This document shows, piece after piece, positions 10,443-19,208 of a stretch of DNA of 64,000 nucleotides (positions are counted from its first letter, which is position 1; each line of letters opens with the position of its first letter). The notes below the pieces were generated by a model, which was not told where the DNA came from, searched no databases, and saw only the letters and a list, made by a program, of their open reading frames with translations. A program made the position numbers and the translations under genes. Source of the stretch: Alphaproteobacteria bacterium (GTDB lineage Bacteria > Pseudomonadota > Alphaproteobacteria > Thalassobaculales > Thalassobaculaceae); assembly GCA_022822665.1 (NCBI GenBank), contig JAJEAR010000027.1, positions 88,869-152,868 on the forward strand, written 5' to 3'.

Positions 10443-10845
10443 TGCTGCAGTTGCGTATTTGGTCGGTGCTTATGGTGAGAGACGGCGGCAGAGGCCTGGT
10501 GCATTTGTCGCCAGAGGGACCACTGGATGATGTCGGTCGGCCTGTTGTGTGTTTTGAAGACGAGGCGGGCGAGCAGGGTTCGGATTACGGGAACCGAGGG
10601 AACGAGAGCAGCGAACAGCGTCAAGCGGTGACAGGCATCGTGGAACTCGTTTCGTTCCGTTTGCCGGATGCGGCGCGGCGCAGGTCTGCGGCAAGTTTGG
10701 CGAGGAAGACGGCGGCGGCCATGACGAGACTGATATGGCGATGCCAGCCGTGCCAGGAGCGGGCCTCGCAATGATGGAAGCCGAGGTGAGCCATGCAGCT
10801 CCTGGCGCATGATCGAAAAAAACTCTGCGATGCAGGGTCATGCGC
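10439..10845 (-). pseudogene. IS701/DDE-type transposase, C-terminal remnant with frameshifts
   Basis: Read on the minus strand: IAEFFSIMRQELHG, then in another frame HCEARSWHGWHRHISLVM and an AVFLAKLAADLRRAA helix, then in the first frame again VPSVPVIRTLLARLVF and QWSLWRQMHQASAAVSHH before the stop. The order (E-GRSW-GWHRH helix, then a VPEIR-like stretch, then a terminal W-R-HQA basic tail) is the C-terminus of a common DDE transposase group. The N-terminal two thirds, the catalytic triad and any inverted repeats are missing. It sits tail-to-tail against tauE. Confidence 0.6.
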
Positions 10846-10859
10846 ACACCGGTCGTTTC

Positions 10860-11279
10860 CTACGCCGTCCACGGATCGACGGTCCTTAATCCCGCCGCCT
10901 CGAACGGCGCGGTGTCCCGCGTCGCCACCATCATGCCATTGGCCGCGGCGGTTGCCGCAATGTACCCGTCGGACACCGGGATCGTCCGCCCTTCGAACCG
11001 GGCCTTCGCCATCAGTTCGGCATAGGCCTGTGAGGCCGCAAGATCGAAGGGCAGCACCCGCCCGGCGAACATTGGCAAGACCCGCTCTTCCAGATCGCCA
11101 TGCAGTCGGTGTCGCCGGCGGCCGGCCGGCAGCGACCAGACCCCGAAACGCAACTCGGCGACGGTAATGGCGGACAGATACAGTGTCTCCAACGCCTGCG
11201 CGTCGAGCCATTCGGCGACGCGCGGTTCCGGAGCCCTGCGCAGCGGCGCCGACACCACGTTGGTGTCTATGAGGATCAT
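10860..11279 (-). CDS. PIN-domain ribonuclease toxin (VapC/FitB-like)
   Basis: 139 residues. The PIN-domain acidic residues are present: Asp5 in MILIDTNVVS, Glu in TVAELRFGV, Asp in PVSDGYIAATAAANG and Asp in ATRDTAPF. The family cleaves RNA, often tRNA, with Mg2+ when not bound by its antitoxin. The start ATG overlaps the stop of the upstream antitoxin gene by four bases (ATGA), so translation is coupled. The FitB-style pattern and FitA-like partner suggest a FitAB-type module. Complete. Confidence 0.93.
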   Translation of the reverse strand: MILIDTNVVSAPLRRAPEPRVAEWLDAQALETLYLSAITVAELRFGVWSLPAGRRRHRLHGDLEERVLPMFAGRVLPFDLAASQAYAELMAKARFEGRTIPVSDGYIAATAAANGMMVATRDTAPFEAAGLRTVDPWTA

Positions 11280-11527
11280 TCCAGATCGATCGGCTGGGCC
11301 GGAGCGGTATCACGTTGTGCGAAGCCCGCGAATTCCTCATCCGTCAACCCGGCGCGCTGGCCGACGGCGGTCAGCAGAGTTCCCAGCGTTGCCCGCCCTT
11401 CCGGCAGGACCGTTTCCGCCAGGATGGCGCGCACCTCGGCCTCGGTGCTGCGGCCCCTCAGGGCCGCCCGTACACGCAGGGCGCGATGCACTTCGTCGGG
11501 CAGGTTGCGCACGGTCAGCATGGCCAT
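11276..11527 (-). CDS. FitA/VapB-type ribbon-helix-helix antitoxin
   Basis: 83 residues. LTVRNLPDEVHRALRVRAA and GRSTEAEVRAIL form the Arc/MetJ ribbon-helix-helix DNA-binding fold typical of FitA-like antitoxins. The C-terminal part (LTDEEFAGFAQRD) would wrap around the PIN toxin encoded immediately downstream. The start may be the first or third codon (ATG GCC ATG). As in other such modules it should repress its own promoter. Confidence 0.93.
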   Translation of the reverse strand: MAMLTVRNLPDEVHRALRVRAALRGRSTEAEVRAILAETVLPEGRATLGTLLTAVGQRAGLTDEEFAGFAQRDTAPAQPIDLE

Positions 11528-11559
11528 AGTCGATTATCCAATATGTCTTCGATGCATTC

Positions 11560-11588
11560 AATATCCCAAAATGAAGGCGTTTTTGCAA
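11560..11588 (-). promoter_or_regulatory. Candidate promoter of the FitAB-like operon
   Basis: On the minus strand TTGCAA (11588-11583) is followed by 17 bases and GATATT (11565-11560). The surrounding 60 bases are AT-rich. An alternative -10-like box lies closer to the gene near 11535. The boxes are imperfect, so this is a candidate only. Confidence 0.45.
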
Positions 11589-11975
11589 GTGCTTGCCCGG
11601 ATTCAGGCTCACCGAGAGGGCTACATCGCTGAATGCCGCTTCCCGATCGGGAAGCCCCTCGAAACCAGGTTTCGCATGAGAACCGCGTAAGAACGCCGCG
11701 TCGACAGGCCGGGCGTTGACGCATCGAAGCATGTGAAGCTGACCGGTACTGATCGTTCGAACGGCTTGATCAACCATCGCTCACCCGAAAACACCCCGGC
11801 GCGCATCGCGGTGTGGAGCAATCCGGCAGCTCGTTCGGTTCATACCCTGAAGCTCAACGGTTCAAGTCGTGACTGATATGCCGCCTTTCCCCGACATTGG
11901 CCCGGGCATGCCGCCCTTTTCGCGATGCCTGGCCCCGGCAGCGTCACGGTTGTCATTCGTGTGTCCAGGGTGTAG
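11589..11975. other. Intergenic region between FitAB-like module and hyuA
   Basis: About 390 bases with no family-like reading frame. It separates two divergent transcription units, so promoters for hyuA should lie toward its right end, but no strong sigma-70 boxes were seen. Confidence 0.4.
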
Positions 11976-14132
11976 GTGCTGCCACCTGCGATGATCACGG
12001 AAAAGGGGCTCACTGCGGTGGCGGCAGGCACGAATACGCACGGCGGCAGCGACGCGGTCCATGACGGCGTGCGCGTTGGCGTCGATATAGGCGGTACCTT
12101 TACGGACGTTGTGCTGGAGGGACCGGGAGGACGCGCCTCGGCCAAGGTGCTGACAACACCGCATGCGCCGGAAAACGCGGTTGTCGACGCCCTGGAGGAG
12201 GTCCTGGCGGCAGCCGGTCTGGCCGCCGGTGACGTCGGCCTGCTGCTGCATGGCACCACCCTTGCCACCAACGCTATCCTCCAGCGCAGCGGCGCATGCA
12301 CCGCCTTCATCACCACCAGCGGATTCCGCGACGTCCTGGAGGTCGGCTACGAGAGCCGCTACGACCAGTACGACCTCATGATCGAGAAGGTGGCGCCGAT
12401 CGTGCCGCGCCGCCTGCGCTTCCCGGTCCCCGAACGTGTCGACAGCGCCGGCCGGATCATCGAGCCGCTGTGCGAGGAGGCGGTTCGCGCCGTGGTCCCG
12501 CAGCTGGTCGAGGCCGGGGTCGAGAGCGTGGCGGTCGGTTTCCTGCACGGCTATGCGAACCCGCGGCACGAGCGGCGGGTCGAGGAAATTCTCGCCGGGC
12601 TCATGCCCGGACTGTCGGTCACCCTTGCCTCCGAGGTGTGTCCGGAGGTGCGCGAGTACGAGCGGTTCACCACCGCCAGCGTCAATGCCTATGTCCGCCC
12701 ACTCATGGAGGGGTACCTCGCGCGACTCGAGGAACTGGTTGCCGGCCTCGGACTTCGCTGCCCGATCCTGCTGATGACGTCGGGCGGAGGGCTTGCCACG
12801 ATCGAGACCGCGCGGCGCCAGCCGGTGCGCCTCGTCGAGTCGGGTCCGGCGGGCGGCGTGCTGCTGGCACGCGACATCGCCGCCCGGGCCGGGCTCGACA
12901 AGGTGATGTCCTTCGACATGGGCGGAACCACGGCGAAGATCTGCTTCATCGAGGACCTCGAGCCGCGCAGGGCCCGGGAATTCGAGGTCGACCGCCAGGC
13001 TCGGTTCATGAAGGGCAGCGGGCTTCCGCTGCGTATCCCGGTCATCGAGATGGTGGAAATCGGGGCCGGCGGCGGCTCGATCGCGCGCATCGACCGGCTC
13101 GGACGGATCTCGGTCGGACCGGAGAGCGCGGGCGCCGAGCCGGGACCGGCCGGGTACGGTCGCGGCGGCGAGGATGCGACCATCACCGACGCCGACATCG
13201 TGCTCGGGCGCATCGACCCCGACGGGTTTGCCGGCGGACGGATCGAGCTGCAGCCCGCACTCTCGGTCGAGGCGGTTGACCGCGCTGTCGGTGCCAGCCT
13301 GCAACTCGACGCCGGCGAGGCGGCGCACGGGATCGTCGAGATCGTTGACGAGACCATGTCGAACGCGGCACGGGTGCTGGCGGTCGAAGAGGGCAAGGTC
13401 GCTTCGGAGCAGACGATCATTGCCTTCGGCGGGGCGGCGCCGCTGCATGCGTGCCGCATCGCCGAGAAGCTCGGGATCGACCGGATCCTGGTCCCGGTTG
13501 ACGCCGGGGTCGGTTCGGCGATCGGTTTCCTGCGCGCACCGGTTGCCTACGAGGTTGTGCGCAGCCTGAACATGCGCTTGTCGAGCCTCGACGTCGACGC
13601 CGTCAACCGGGTGCTGACGGAGATGCGCGAGGAGGCACGCGGCGTCGTGCAGTCGGGTGCCTTCGGTGCACCGCTCGAGGAACGCCGGGTCGCCTACATG
13701 CGCTACCTCGGCCAGGGCCACGAGATCACGGTCCCGCTCGAGGCGAGCGAGTTGCGCGCGGATGACGTACGGACCCTGCAGGACGCCTATGACCGTGAGT
13801 ACCGCCGGCTGTACAAGCGGATCATTCCCGACGCCGACGTGGAGATCCTCTCCTGGGGGCTGACCGTCTCGACAGCCTGGGAGCCGCCGGCGCCCGAGAC
13901 CGGCGCCGACGCGCGTCTTTCGGTCAGGCCGGCCGGACAACGGCAGATCCATGACACCAGAAGTGGCGCCGCCATCAGCATCCCGCTCTATCGCCGGGCC
14001 GACATCCCGGTCGGCGGAGAGCTTGCCGGGCCGGCGCTGATCGTCGAGGAGCAGACGTCGACCTTCGTGACCCACGGATTCCGGGCAACGCTGGTTTCCG
14101 GTGGCAATATCGTGCTCGAACGGCAGCAGTGA
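11976..14132 (+). CDS. hyuA: Hydantoinase/oxoprolinase subunit A (HyuA/N-methylhydantoinase A-like)
   Basis: 718 residues from a GTG with AGGG upstream; an ATG at 11991 and a GTG nearer the conserved VGVDIGGTFTDVV motif (residues about 34-46) are alternatives. The GGTFTD nucleotide-binding loop, LLHGTTLATNAI, SFDMGGTTAKI and EIGAGGGSIA are ASKHA-type ATPase motifs of this family, which opens hydantoin-like or 5-oxoproline rings using ATP. It overlaps or abuts hyuB, forming a two-subunit enzyme. The exact substrate cannot be read from sequence: hydantoins, 5-oxoproline and acetophenone-type carboxylases share the fold. Full length and unbroken. Confidence 0.93.
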   Translation: MLPPAMITEKGLTAVAAGTNTHGGSDAVHDGVRVGVDIGGTFTDVVLEGPGGRASAKVLTTPHAPENAVVDALEEVLAAAGLAAGDVGLLLHGTTLATNAILQRSGACTAFITTSGFRDVLEVGYESRYDQYDLMIEKVAPIVPRRLRFPVPERVDSAGRIIEPLCEEAVRAVVPQLVEAGVESVAVGFLHGYANPRHERRVEEILAGLMPGLSVTLASEVCPEVREYERFTTASVNAYVRPLMEGYLARLEELVAGLGLRCPILLMTSGGGLATIETARRQPVRLVESGPAGGVLLARDIAARAGLDKVMSFDMGGTTAKICFIEDLEPRRAREFEVDRQARFMKGSGLPLRIPVIEMVEIGAGGGSIARIDRLGRISVGPESAGAEPGPAGYGRGGEDATITDADIVLGRIDPDGFAGGRIELQPALSVEAVDRAVGASLQLDAGEAAHGIVEIVDETMSNAARVLAVEEGKVASEQTIIAFGGAAPLHACRIAEKLGIDRILVPVDAGVGSAIGFLRAPVAYEVVRSLNMRLSSLDVDAVNRVLTEMREEARGVVQSGAFGAPLEERRVAYMRYLGQGHEITVPLEASELRADDVRTLQDAYDREYRRLYKRIIPDADVEILSWGLTVSTAWEPPAPETGADARLSVRPAGQRQIHDTRSGAAISIPLYRRADIPVGGELAGPALIVEEQTSTFVTHGFRATLVSGGNIVLERQQ

Positions 14133-14143
14133 GGATCAGGGCA

Positions 14144-15808
14144 ATGGCACGCAGCAACGGACTTGATGTCATCGAACGCCAGGTCATGTGGAACCGGCTG
14201 ATCTCGGTGGTGGAGGAACAGGCGCAGACCCTGCTTCGCACCGCCTTCGCCCCGATCGTGCGCGAGTGCGGCGACCTGTCGGCCGGGGTGTTCGATCTGA
14301 AGGGCCGGATGCTGGCCCAGGCGGTGACGGGAACGCCCGGCCACGTGAACTCGATGGCCGAGTCCGTGCAGCACTTCATTCGTCACTTCCCGATCGCGGA
14401 GATGAACGAGGGCGACATCTACATCACCAACGACCCGTGGATGGGGACCGGCCACCTGAACGACTTCGTGCTGACCACGCCCACTTTCCGCAACGGCCGG
14501 CTGGTCGGGATGTTCTCGTGTACGTCGCACCTGACCGACATCGGTGGTCTCGGCACCGGCCCCGATGCAACCGATGTGCACATGGAGGGGATCTACATTC
14601 CGATGCTGAAGCTCGCCGACCGCGGCCGCATCGACGAGACCCTGATGGCGATGATCCGGCGCAATACCCGCGAGCCGATCGAGTGCGAGGGCGACGTCTA
14701 CTCGCTCGCCGCCTGCAACGAGGTCGGCTGCGTGCGTCTCGTCGAGATGATGGACGAGTTCGGACTGGAGGACCTTGGCGAACTGGCCGACTACATCGTC
14801 ACCAGCTCGCGGCGCGCGGTGCTCGACGAGGTCGCCGCACTGCCGAAGGGCCGCTATCACAACGTCATGACGGTGGATGGCTACGACCGGCCGATCGACC
14901 TGGTGGCGACGCTCGAGATCGCCGACGACGGGGTCCGGGTCGACTATGACGGCACCTCCGCGATGTCGCGATACGGGGTCAACGTGCCGATGGCCTACAC
15001 CACGGCCTATACCTGTTTCGGGCTCGGTTGTGCGATCGCGCCGGGGGTGCCGAACAATGCCGGCTCGCTGTCCGCCTTCCGGGTGACGGCGCCGGACCGC
15101 TCGATCCTGAACGCGCCGTATCCGGCCGCGGTCTGCGCGCGCCACCTGATCGGCCAGCTGCTGCCCGACGTCGTGTTCGGTTGCCTGGAACAGGTGGTCC
15201 CGGAGCGGGTGCCGGCCGAGGGCGCGTCGGCGCTGTGGAACCTGACCTTCCGCGGCGAGACCGACCGGGGCGCGAACGAGCGGACCATGTTTGCCTTCAC
15301 CGCGGTCACCAACGGCGGGACCGGAGCGCGCGGTGTGAAGGACGGGCTGAACGGCACCGCCTACCCGAGCGGGGTGAAGGGAACGCCGGTGGAGATCGTC
15401 GAGACCATGACGCCGGTGTTGTTCCGCCGCAAGGAACTGCGTACCGACTCCGCCGGTGCCGGTACCTGGCGCGGCGGCGCCGGTCAGATCATCGAGGTCG
15501 AGACCGCGAACAAGACCGACATGGACCTGCTGGCAGCCTACGAACGCATCGATCACCCGGCCCGCGGCCGGGCTGGCGGCGGTACCGGCGAGCCGGGCGC
15601 GGTCTACCTTGCGTCGGGAACCAGGCTGAAGGGCAAGGGTACCCAGGTGATCCCGGCCGGCGAACGGCTCGTGGTCCACACGCCGGGTGGCGGCGGGCAT
15701 GGACCCGCGTCTGCCCGCCCGCCCGAGGCGGTCGCGGCCGACGTTGCCGACGGCATTGTCAGCGAAGCGGCGGCGGGCGCCGACTACGCCTGGCAGCCGC
15801 ACGGTTGA
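14144..15808 (+). CDS. hyuB: Hydantoinase/oxoprolinase subunit B (HyuB-like)
   Basis: 554 residues from the ATG at 14144, preceded by AGGATCAGGG; a GTG at 14129 overlapping the hyuA stop is the alternative. Family motifs: FAPIVRECGDLSAGVFD near the N-terminus, GDIYITNDPWMGTGHLND, FSCTSHLTDIGG, and a C-terminal Gly-rich part (WRGGAGQ, TPGGGGHG). HyuB contributes the second half of the active complex with HyuA. The pair ends convergently with the TRAP operon. No fusion or truncation. Confidence 0.93.
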   Translation: MARSNGLDVIERQVMWNRLISVVEEQAQTLLRTAFAPIVRECGDLSAGVFDLKGRMLAQAVTGTPGHVNSMAESVQHFIRHFPIAEMNEGDIYITNDPWMGTGHLNDFVLTTPTFRNGRLVGMFSCTSHLTDIGGLGTGPDATDVHMEGIYIPMLKLADRGRIDETLMAMIRRNTREPIECEGDVYSLAACNEVGCVRLVEMMDEFGLEDLGELADYIVTSSRRAVLDEVAALPKGRYHNVMTVDGYDRPIDLVATLEIADDGVRVDYDGTSAMSRYGVNVPMAYTTAYTCFGLGCAIAPGVPNNAGSLSAFRVTAPDRSILNAPYPAAVCARHLIGQLLPDVVFGCLEQVVPERVPAEGASALWNLTFRGETDRGANERTMFAFTAVTNGGTGARGVKDGLNGTAYPSGVKGTPVEIVETMTPVLFRRKELRTDSAGAGTWRGGAGQIIEVETANKTDMDLLAAYERIDHPARGRAGGGTGEPGAVYLASGTRLKGKGTQVIPAGERLVVHTPGGGGHGPASARPPEAVAADVADGIVSEAAAGADYAWQPHG

Positions 15809-16074
15809 CCGCCCCGGGCAACGCACCGCTTCCCGGGTGATCGCCCGGTATTTGCGCAACCGGCGGGCAGGGGCGCGTCGCACCTGGACCACCGTGGCAC
15901 CGCTTGAGCTGGCGCGTCACGGCAGTACCGTGCGGAAAGGACCCGGAATCTGGATACCGGGTCGGGAAGTGCGCGCGGGCCCGGTTACTCCCGGCACGCC
16001 GGGACAGGGGCGCAGCGCGTTCCCGGACCGGTCCCCTCGCGACGGATCCCTGATTCCGGGACGACGGCTCTTCG

Positions 16075-16100
16075 CCCGGTTCCACGGCCCGGTTCCACGG
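16075..16100. repeat. Two tandem copies of a 13-base unit
   Basis: CCCGGTTCCACGG occurs twice without a gap (16075-16087 and 16088-16100), ending two bases from the dctM stop codon. It is the only exact tandem repeat noticed between the convergent hyuB and dctM genes. Confidence 0.7.
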
Positions 16101-16101
16101 A

Positions 16102-17406
16102 TCAGCCCGACAGCTTGATGGTATCGGGCAGGAACATCACGATTTCGGGGAAGACGGTGATCAGCACCGCCATCCCGGACATGATGAAGAAGAACGGCAG
16201 GGTGGCGAGCGCGATGCGGCCGATCTTCTCGCCGGTCATGCCCTGGATCACGAACAGGTTGAACCCGACCGGCGGCGTGATCTGGGCCATCTCGACGACG
16301 ATCACCAGGAAGATGCCGAACCAGATCTTGTCGAACCCGGCCTGGGTGACCAGGGCCAGGGTGATCGGCAGGGTCATCACGATGCTCGACATGCCCTCGA
16401 GCACGCAGCCGAGAATGGCGTAGAACACCAGCAGCAGCATGATCAGCCCGAAGGGAGAGAGGCCGAGAGCCGCGATCTCCCCGGCAATGATCCGCGGCAC
16501 GCCGAGGTAGCCGATCGCGATCGAGAGAAAATACGCACCGGCCACGATCAGCCCGATCATCGAGATGGTCCGGACCGCGCCGTAACAGGCCTGGCGCATG
16601 TTGCCGATGGTGAGCGTGCCCTGCAGCCCGCTCACGATCAGCGCGCCGACCACGCCGACTGCGGCCGCCTCGGACGGGCTGGCGTACCCGCCGTACATCG
16701 ACCCGAGGACCAGCAGGATCAGGAACACCACCGGGGTGAGGTGCCGGAGCCCGGCAATCCGCTCAGCGAGCGGGATCGAGTCGTCGGTGGCGCTCGCGTC
16801 GGCCGGCCGCGTCAGGGTACGCACGGCGATATAGAGCATGTAGCCCAGCGCCAGCAGCAGGCCCGGGACCACGCCGGCGATGAACAGCTTCAGGATCGAT
16901 GTCTCCGACAGCACGCCGTAGACGATGAGCACCAGGCTCGGCGGGATCAGCTGGCCGTGGGTGCCGGCACCCGCGAGCGACCCCATCGACAGGTCGCGGT
17001 CGTAGCCGCGCCGGAACAGCTCGGTGAGCGTGATCCGGCCCACCGTCGCCGTGGTGGCGGCCGAGGAGCCGGAGATGGCGGCGAACAGGGTGCAGCCGAG
17101 CACGTTGACGTGCAGCAGTCGGCCGGGCAGCCGGGTGGTCCAGGGCGTGATCCCGGTAAACAGTGTTTCCGACAACCGGGTGCGAAACAGGATCTCCGCC
17201 ATCAGGATGAACATCGGCAGTGCCAGCAGTTCCGGCGTCGTGGTCACGTTCCAGACCATCTGCGAGAGCAGCTTTTCCACCGGCACCGACCGGAAGATGC
17301 CGAGCGAGATCAGTCCGACCGAGATCAGCGACACGGTCACCCAGACCCCGGCGGCGAGGGTAACGGCCAGCAGGCCTAGCACCGTGATGACGATGGTGAT
17401 GGTCAC
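16102..17406 (-). CDS. dctM: TRAP transporter large permease DctM
   Basis: 434 residues from a GTG start at 17406. It has about 12 hydrophobic helices; conserved stretches include LALPMFILMAEILF, a GTHGQLIPPSLVLIVYGV segment and EMAQITPPVGFNLFVIQGM near the C-terminus, all standard for DctM. It forms the sodium-driven channel of a tripartite ATP-independent periplasmic transporter together with DctQ and DctP. Third gene of the minus-strand dctP-dctQ-dctM operon. Confidence 0.96.
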   Translation of the reverse strand: MTITIVITVLGLLAVTLAAGVWVTVSLISVGLISLGIFRSVPVEKLLSQMVWNVTTTPELLALPMFILMAEILFRTRLSETLFTGITPWTTRLPGRLLHVNVLGCTLFAAISGSSAATTATVGRITLTELFRRGYDRDLSMGSLAGAGTHGQLIPPSLVLIVYGVLSETSILKLFIAGVVPGLLLALGYMLYIAVRTLTRPADASATDDSIPLAERIAGLRHLTPVVFLILLVLGSMYGGYASPSEAAAVGVVGALIVSGLQGTLTIGNMRQACYGAVRTISMIGLIVAGAYFLSIAIGYLGVPRIIAGEIAALGLSPFGLIMLLLVFYAILGCVLEGMSSIVMTLPITLALVTQAGFDKIWFGIFLVIVVEMAQITPPVGFNLFVIQGMTGEKIGRIALATLPFFFIMSGMAVLITVFPEIVMFLPDTIKLSG

Positions 17407-17415
17407 GGCCGTGTC

Positions 17416-17940
17416 CTATTCGACGCTGTACGACTGCATGGCTTCCCGGTCATCGGGCTCATCCCCGATGACCAGGCGGATAAGGCGGGCCAGCATCTGC
17501 AGGGCCAGCAGCACCGCGCCGATGGCGAGCCCCGATGTCGGGTAGACCAGCGGCGTTTCGTCGGTGGTTGGCGAGAAGCTCCCGGTGGCCCAGGCGCGCC
17601 ACGCATACAGCACCATGGCGTAGGCGAGGTAGGTGGTCACCCCGACCCCGAAGATGGTGGCCAGGAACTCGACGGTCCGCGCCACCCCCGGGATCCGGCT
17701 CGTGGTCAGGAAGGCGACCCTGACATGGCCGCCGGTTCGAAGGGTGAACGCCGCGCCCAGGAATATGGCACAGCCGAGGAAGTAGGAACTGTATTCCCAC
17801 GCGAAGCTCAGCGAGAGATTGAACAGCGTGCGGCAGATGATCTCGGTGATGATCAGCACCACGATCATCAGCACCAGCAGCACGGCGACGAAGCCGGCAA
17901 GCCGGGAAAGCCGATCCACGGCGTTGAGCACTTTGTGCAT
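17416..17940 (-). CDS. dctQ: TRAP transporter small permease DctQ
   Basis: 174 residues from the ATG at 17940, with AGGGGA upstream. Four hydrophobic segments, a conserved CRTLFNLSLSFAWEYSSYFL region after the second helix, and a cytoplasmic acidic C-terminus are typical. It forms the small membrane subunit between the binding protein and DctM. The stop codon is ten bases from the dctM start. An RNA hairpin lies just upstream of its ribosome-binding site. Confidence 0.93.
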   Translation of the reverse strand: MHKVLNAVDRLSRLAGFVAVLLVLMIVVLIITEIICRTLFNLSLSFAWEYSSYFLGCAIFLGAAFTLRTGGHVRVAFLTTSRIPGVARTVEFLATIFGVGVTTYLAYAMVLYAWRAWATGSFSPTTDETPLVYPTSGLAIGAVLLALQMLARLIRLVIGDEPDDREAMQSYSVE

Positions 17941-17953
17941 CGGCATCCCCTGA

Positions 17954-17986
17954 CTGCAGTTCTCCGGCGTGGCCGGAGAACTGCGG
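17954..17986 (-). promoter_or_regulatory. Intercistronic hairpin between dctP and dctQ
   Basis: A perfect 13-base stem (17956-17968 with 17972-17984) and a 3-base loop, extendable by two further pairs. It lies after the dctP stop and directly before the dctQ ribosome-binding site, with no T-run. Such structures commonly stabilise the upstream message or attenuate the downstream genes, so that much more binding protein than permease is made. Confidence 0.75.
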
Positions 17987-18004
17987 TAACGGTCCCGGCC
18001 GAGA

Positions 18005-18997
18005 TCAGCCGCCGAGTTCGGCCCTGAAGGCGTCAATCACTTCCTGGGCCTTGGGATGTTCCTCGAAGAACGCCGCCGTCATCGGACGGGTTGCCTCCTG
18101 CATTCCGGTGAGCATGGCGTCGGTCACCTCGCCCATCGCGACACCGTTCTTGTTCAGGATCCCCGCCTTGGCCTCGTCCTCGCCCCGGCTCACGTCCCAG
18201 AACTGCGGCTCGAGTCGCATCGCGACCTCTTCGATGGCCATGCGGTCCCGTTCCTCCAGAGCGTTCCAGGCGTCGAGGTTGACGTTGACCATGTTCGAGC
18301 CCCAGACATGGCTGGTCGGATACATGAACTTCAGGAATTCCCAGAACTTGCCGTCAACACCCGAACTCGCCGACGTGGTCACCGCGTCGATGGTTCCAGC
18401 GGCGAGCGAGGGCACGACCTCGCCCCACGGCAGCTGCACCGCGGTCATGCCGATGGCATTGAACAGCTCGGTGGTGGTCTTGTTGTAGGTGCGGATCTTG
18501 ATGCCCGCGAGATCCTCCAGCTTGCCGATCGGCACCTTGGTGTAGACGTACTGGCGCGGCCAGGGAACCAGGTACAGCACCTTCTGGTTGAATTGGGCCG
18601 CGACGTCGTTCAGCACCGGGCGGAAGTGCTTGTGCAGCATCCGCAGCTGGTCGAAGCCCGCCACCACGTAGGGCTGGGCCTCGATGCCGACGATCGGTGC
18701 GTCGCCGACCTGCTGGTTGAGCAGGATGTCGCCTATCGGAACCAGGCCGTCACGGACCGCGCGCAGCATCTCCGGACCCTTGAACCCGAGTGATCCGCCG
18801 GGGTGGATGTTGATCTTGACCCGGCCCTCTGTCGCTTTCTCGACCTCGGCAGCAAAGACCTTCGAGTTCTCGACGTGGAAGTTGCCGTCCGGCCAGGCCA
18901 GCGGCAGGTCCCACTCGGCAGCCGAGAGTTGTGTCGTTCCCAGGCTCAGCAGCGCGGCGACGGCTGCCGTGGGAACCACGCGGTGCATGAAGCTCAT
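18005..18997 (-). CDS. dctP: TRAP transporter substrate-binding protein DctP
   Basis: 330 residues with an N-terminal signal peptide (hydrophobic core AAVAALLSLGTTQLSA). The ATG at 18997 has AAGGAGG upstream. LAWPDGNFHVENSKVFAAEV, EGRVKINIHPGGSLGF and the central IKIRTYNKTTTELFNAIG followed by GEVVPSLAAGTIDAVTT match the DctP ligand-binding fold; the Arg in the IKIRTY stretch is in the position that usually holds a carboxylate ligand. First gene of the operon. The ligand is probably an organic acid, but its identity is not determinable. Given hyuAB next door, a cyclic-amide product is possible. Confidence 0.95.
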   Translation of the reverse strand: MSFMHRVVPTAAVAALLSLGTTQLSAAEWDLPLAWPDGNFHVENSKVFAAEVEKATEGRVKINIHPGGSLGFKGPEMLRAVRDGLVPIGDILLNQQVGDAPIVGIEAQPYVVAGFDQLRMLHKHFRPVLNDVAAQFNQKVLYLVPWPRQYVYTKVPIGKLEDLAGIKIRTYNKTTTELFNAIGMTAVQLPWGEVVPSLAAGTIDAVTTSASSGVDGKFWEFLKFMYPTSHVWGSNMVNVNLDAWNALEERDRMAIEEVAMRLEPQFWDVSRGEDEAKAGILNKNGVAMGEVTDAMLTGMQEATRPMTAAFFEEHPKAQEVIDAFRAELGG

Positions 18998-19150
18998 TAC
19001 ACGTTCCTCCTTTTTGGTGGGCGCCGGCCTCTTGCGGGCCGCCCCTCGTTCGCGTCCGGATGGTTGCCGAGATGCAGTCAGGTGTCAAACCTGCCGCACC
19101 ATGCCACGCGGTCCGGAAATCGGGTCTGCGGCGCATCCGGTTTCCCGGTT

Positions 19151-19177
19151 CCGGGGGCAGGGGATGCCTGCCCCCGG
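19151..19177 (-). terminator. Hairpin downstream of the BCCT gene
   Basis: An 11-base perfect stem (19151-19161 with 19167-19177) and a 5-base loop, about 30 bases after the BCCT stop on the minus strand and before the dctP promoter region. No T-run follows, so factor-independent termination is uncertain; it may protect the 3' end of the message. Confidence 0.5.
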
Positions 19178-19208
19178 GCACGCGGAACTCCGCCGCGGGG
19201 TGTGGCGA

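Noticed and set aside
11862..14075. 737-residue minus-strand frame opposite hyuA
   Set aside because: Shadow frame with no motifs; HyuA on the plus strand carries all family signatures.
13988..15892. 634-residue minus-strand frame opposite hyuB
   Set aside because: Shadow frame; HyuB on the plus strand is well supported.
16075..16100. Tandem 13-base repeat as a CRISPR or regulatory array
   Set aside because: Only two copies without spacers; kept only as a short repeat.
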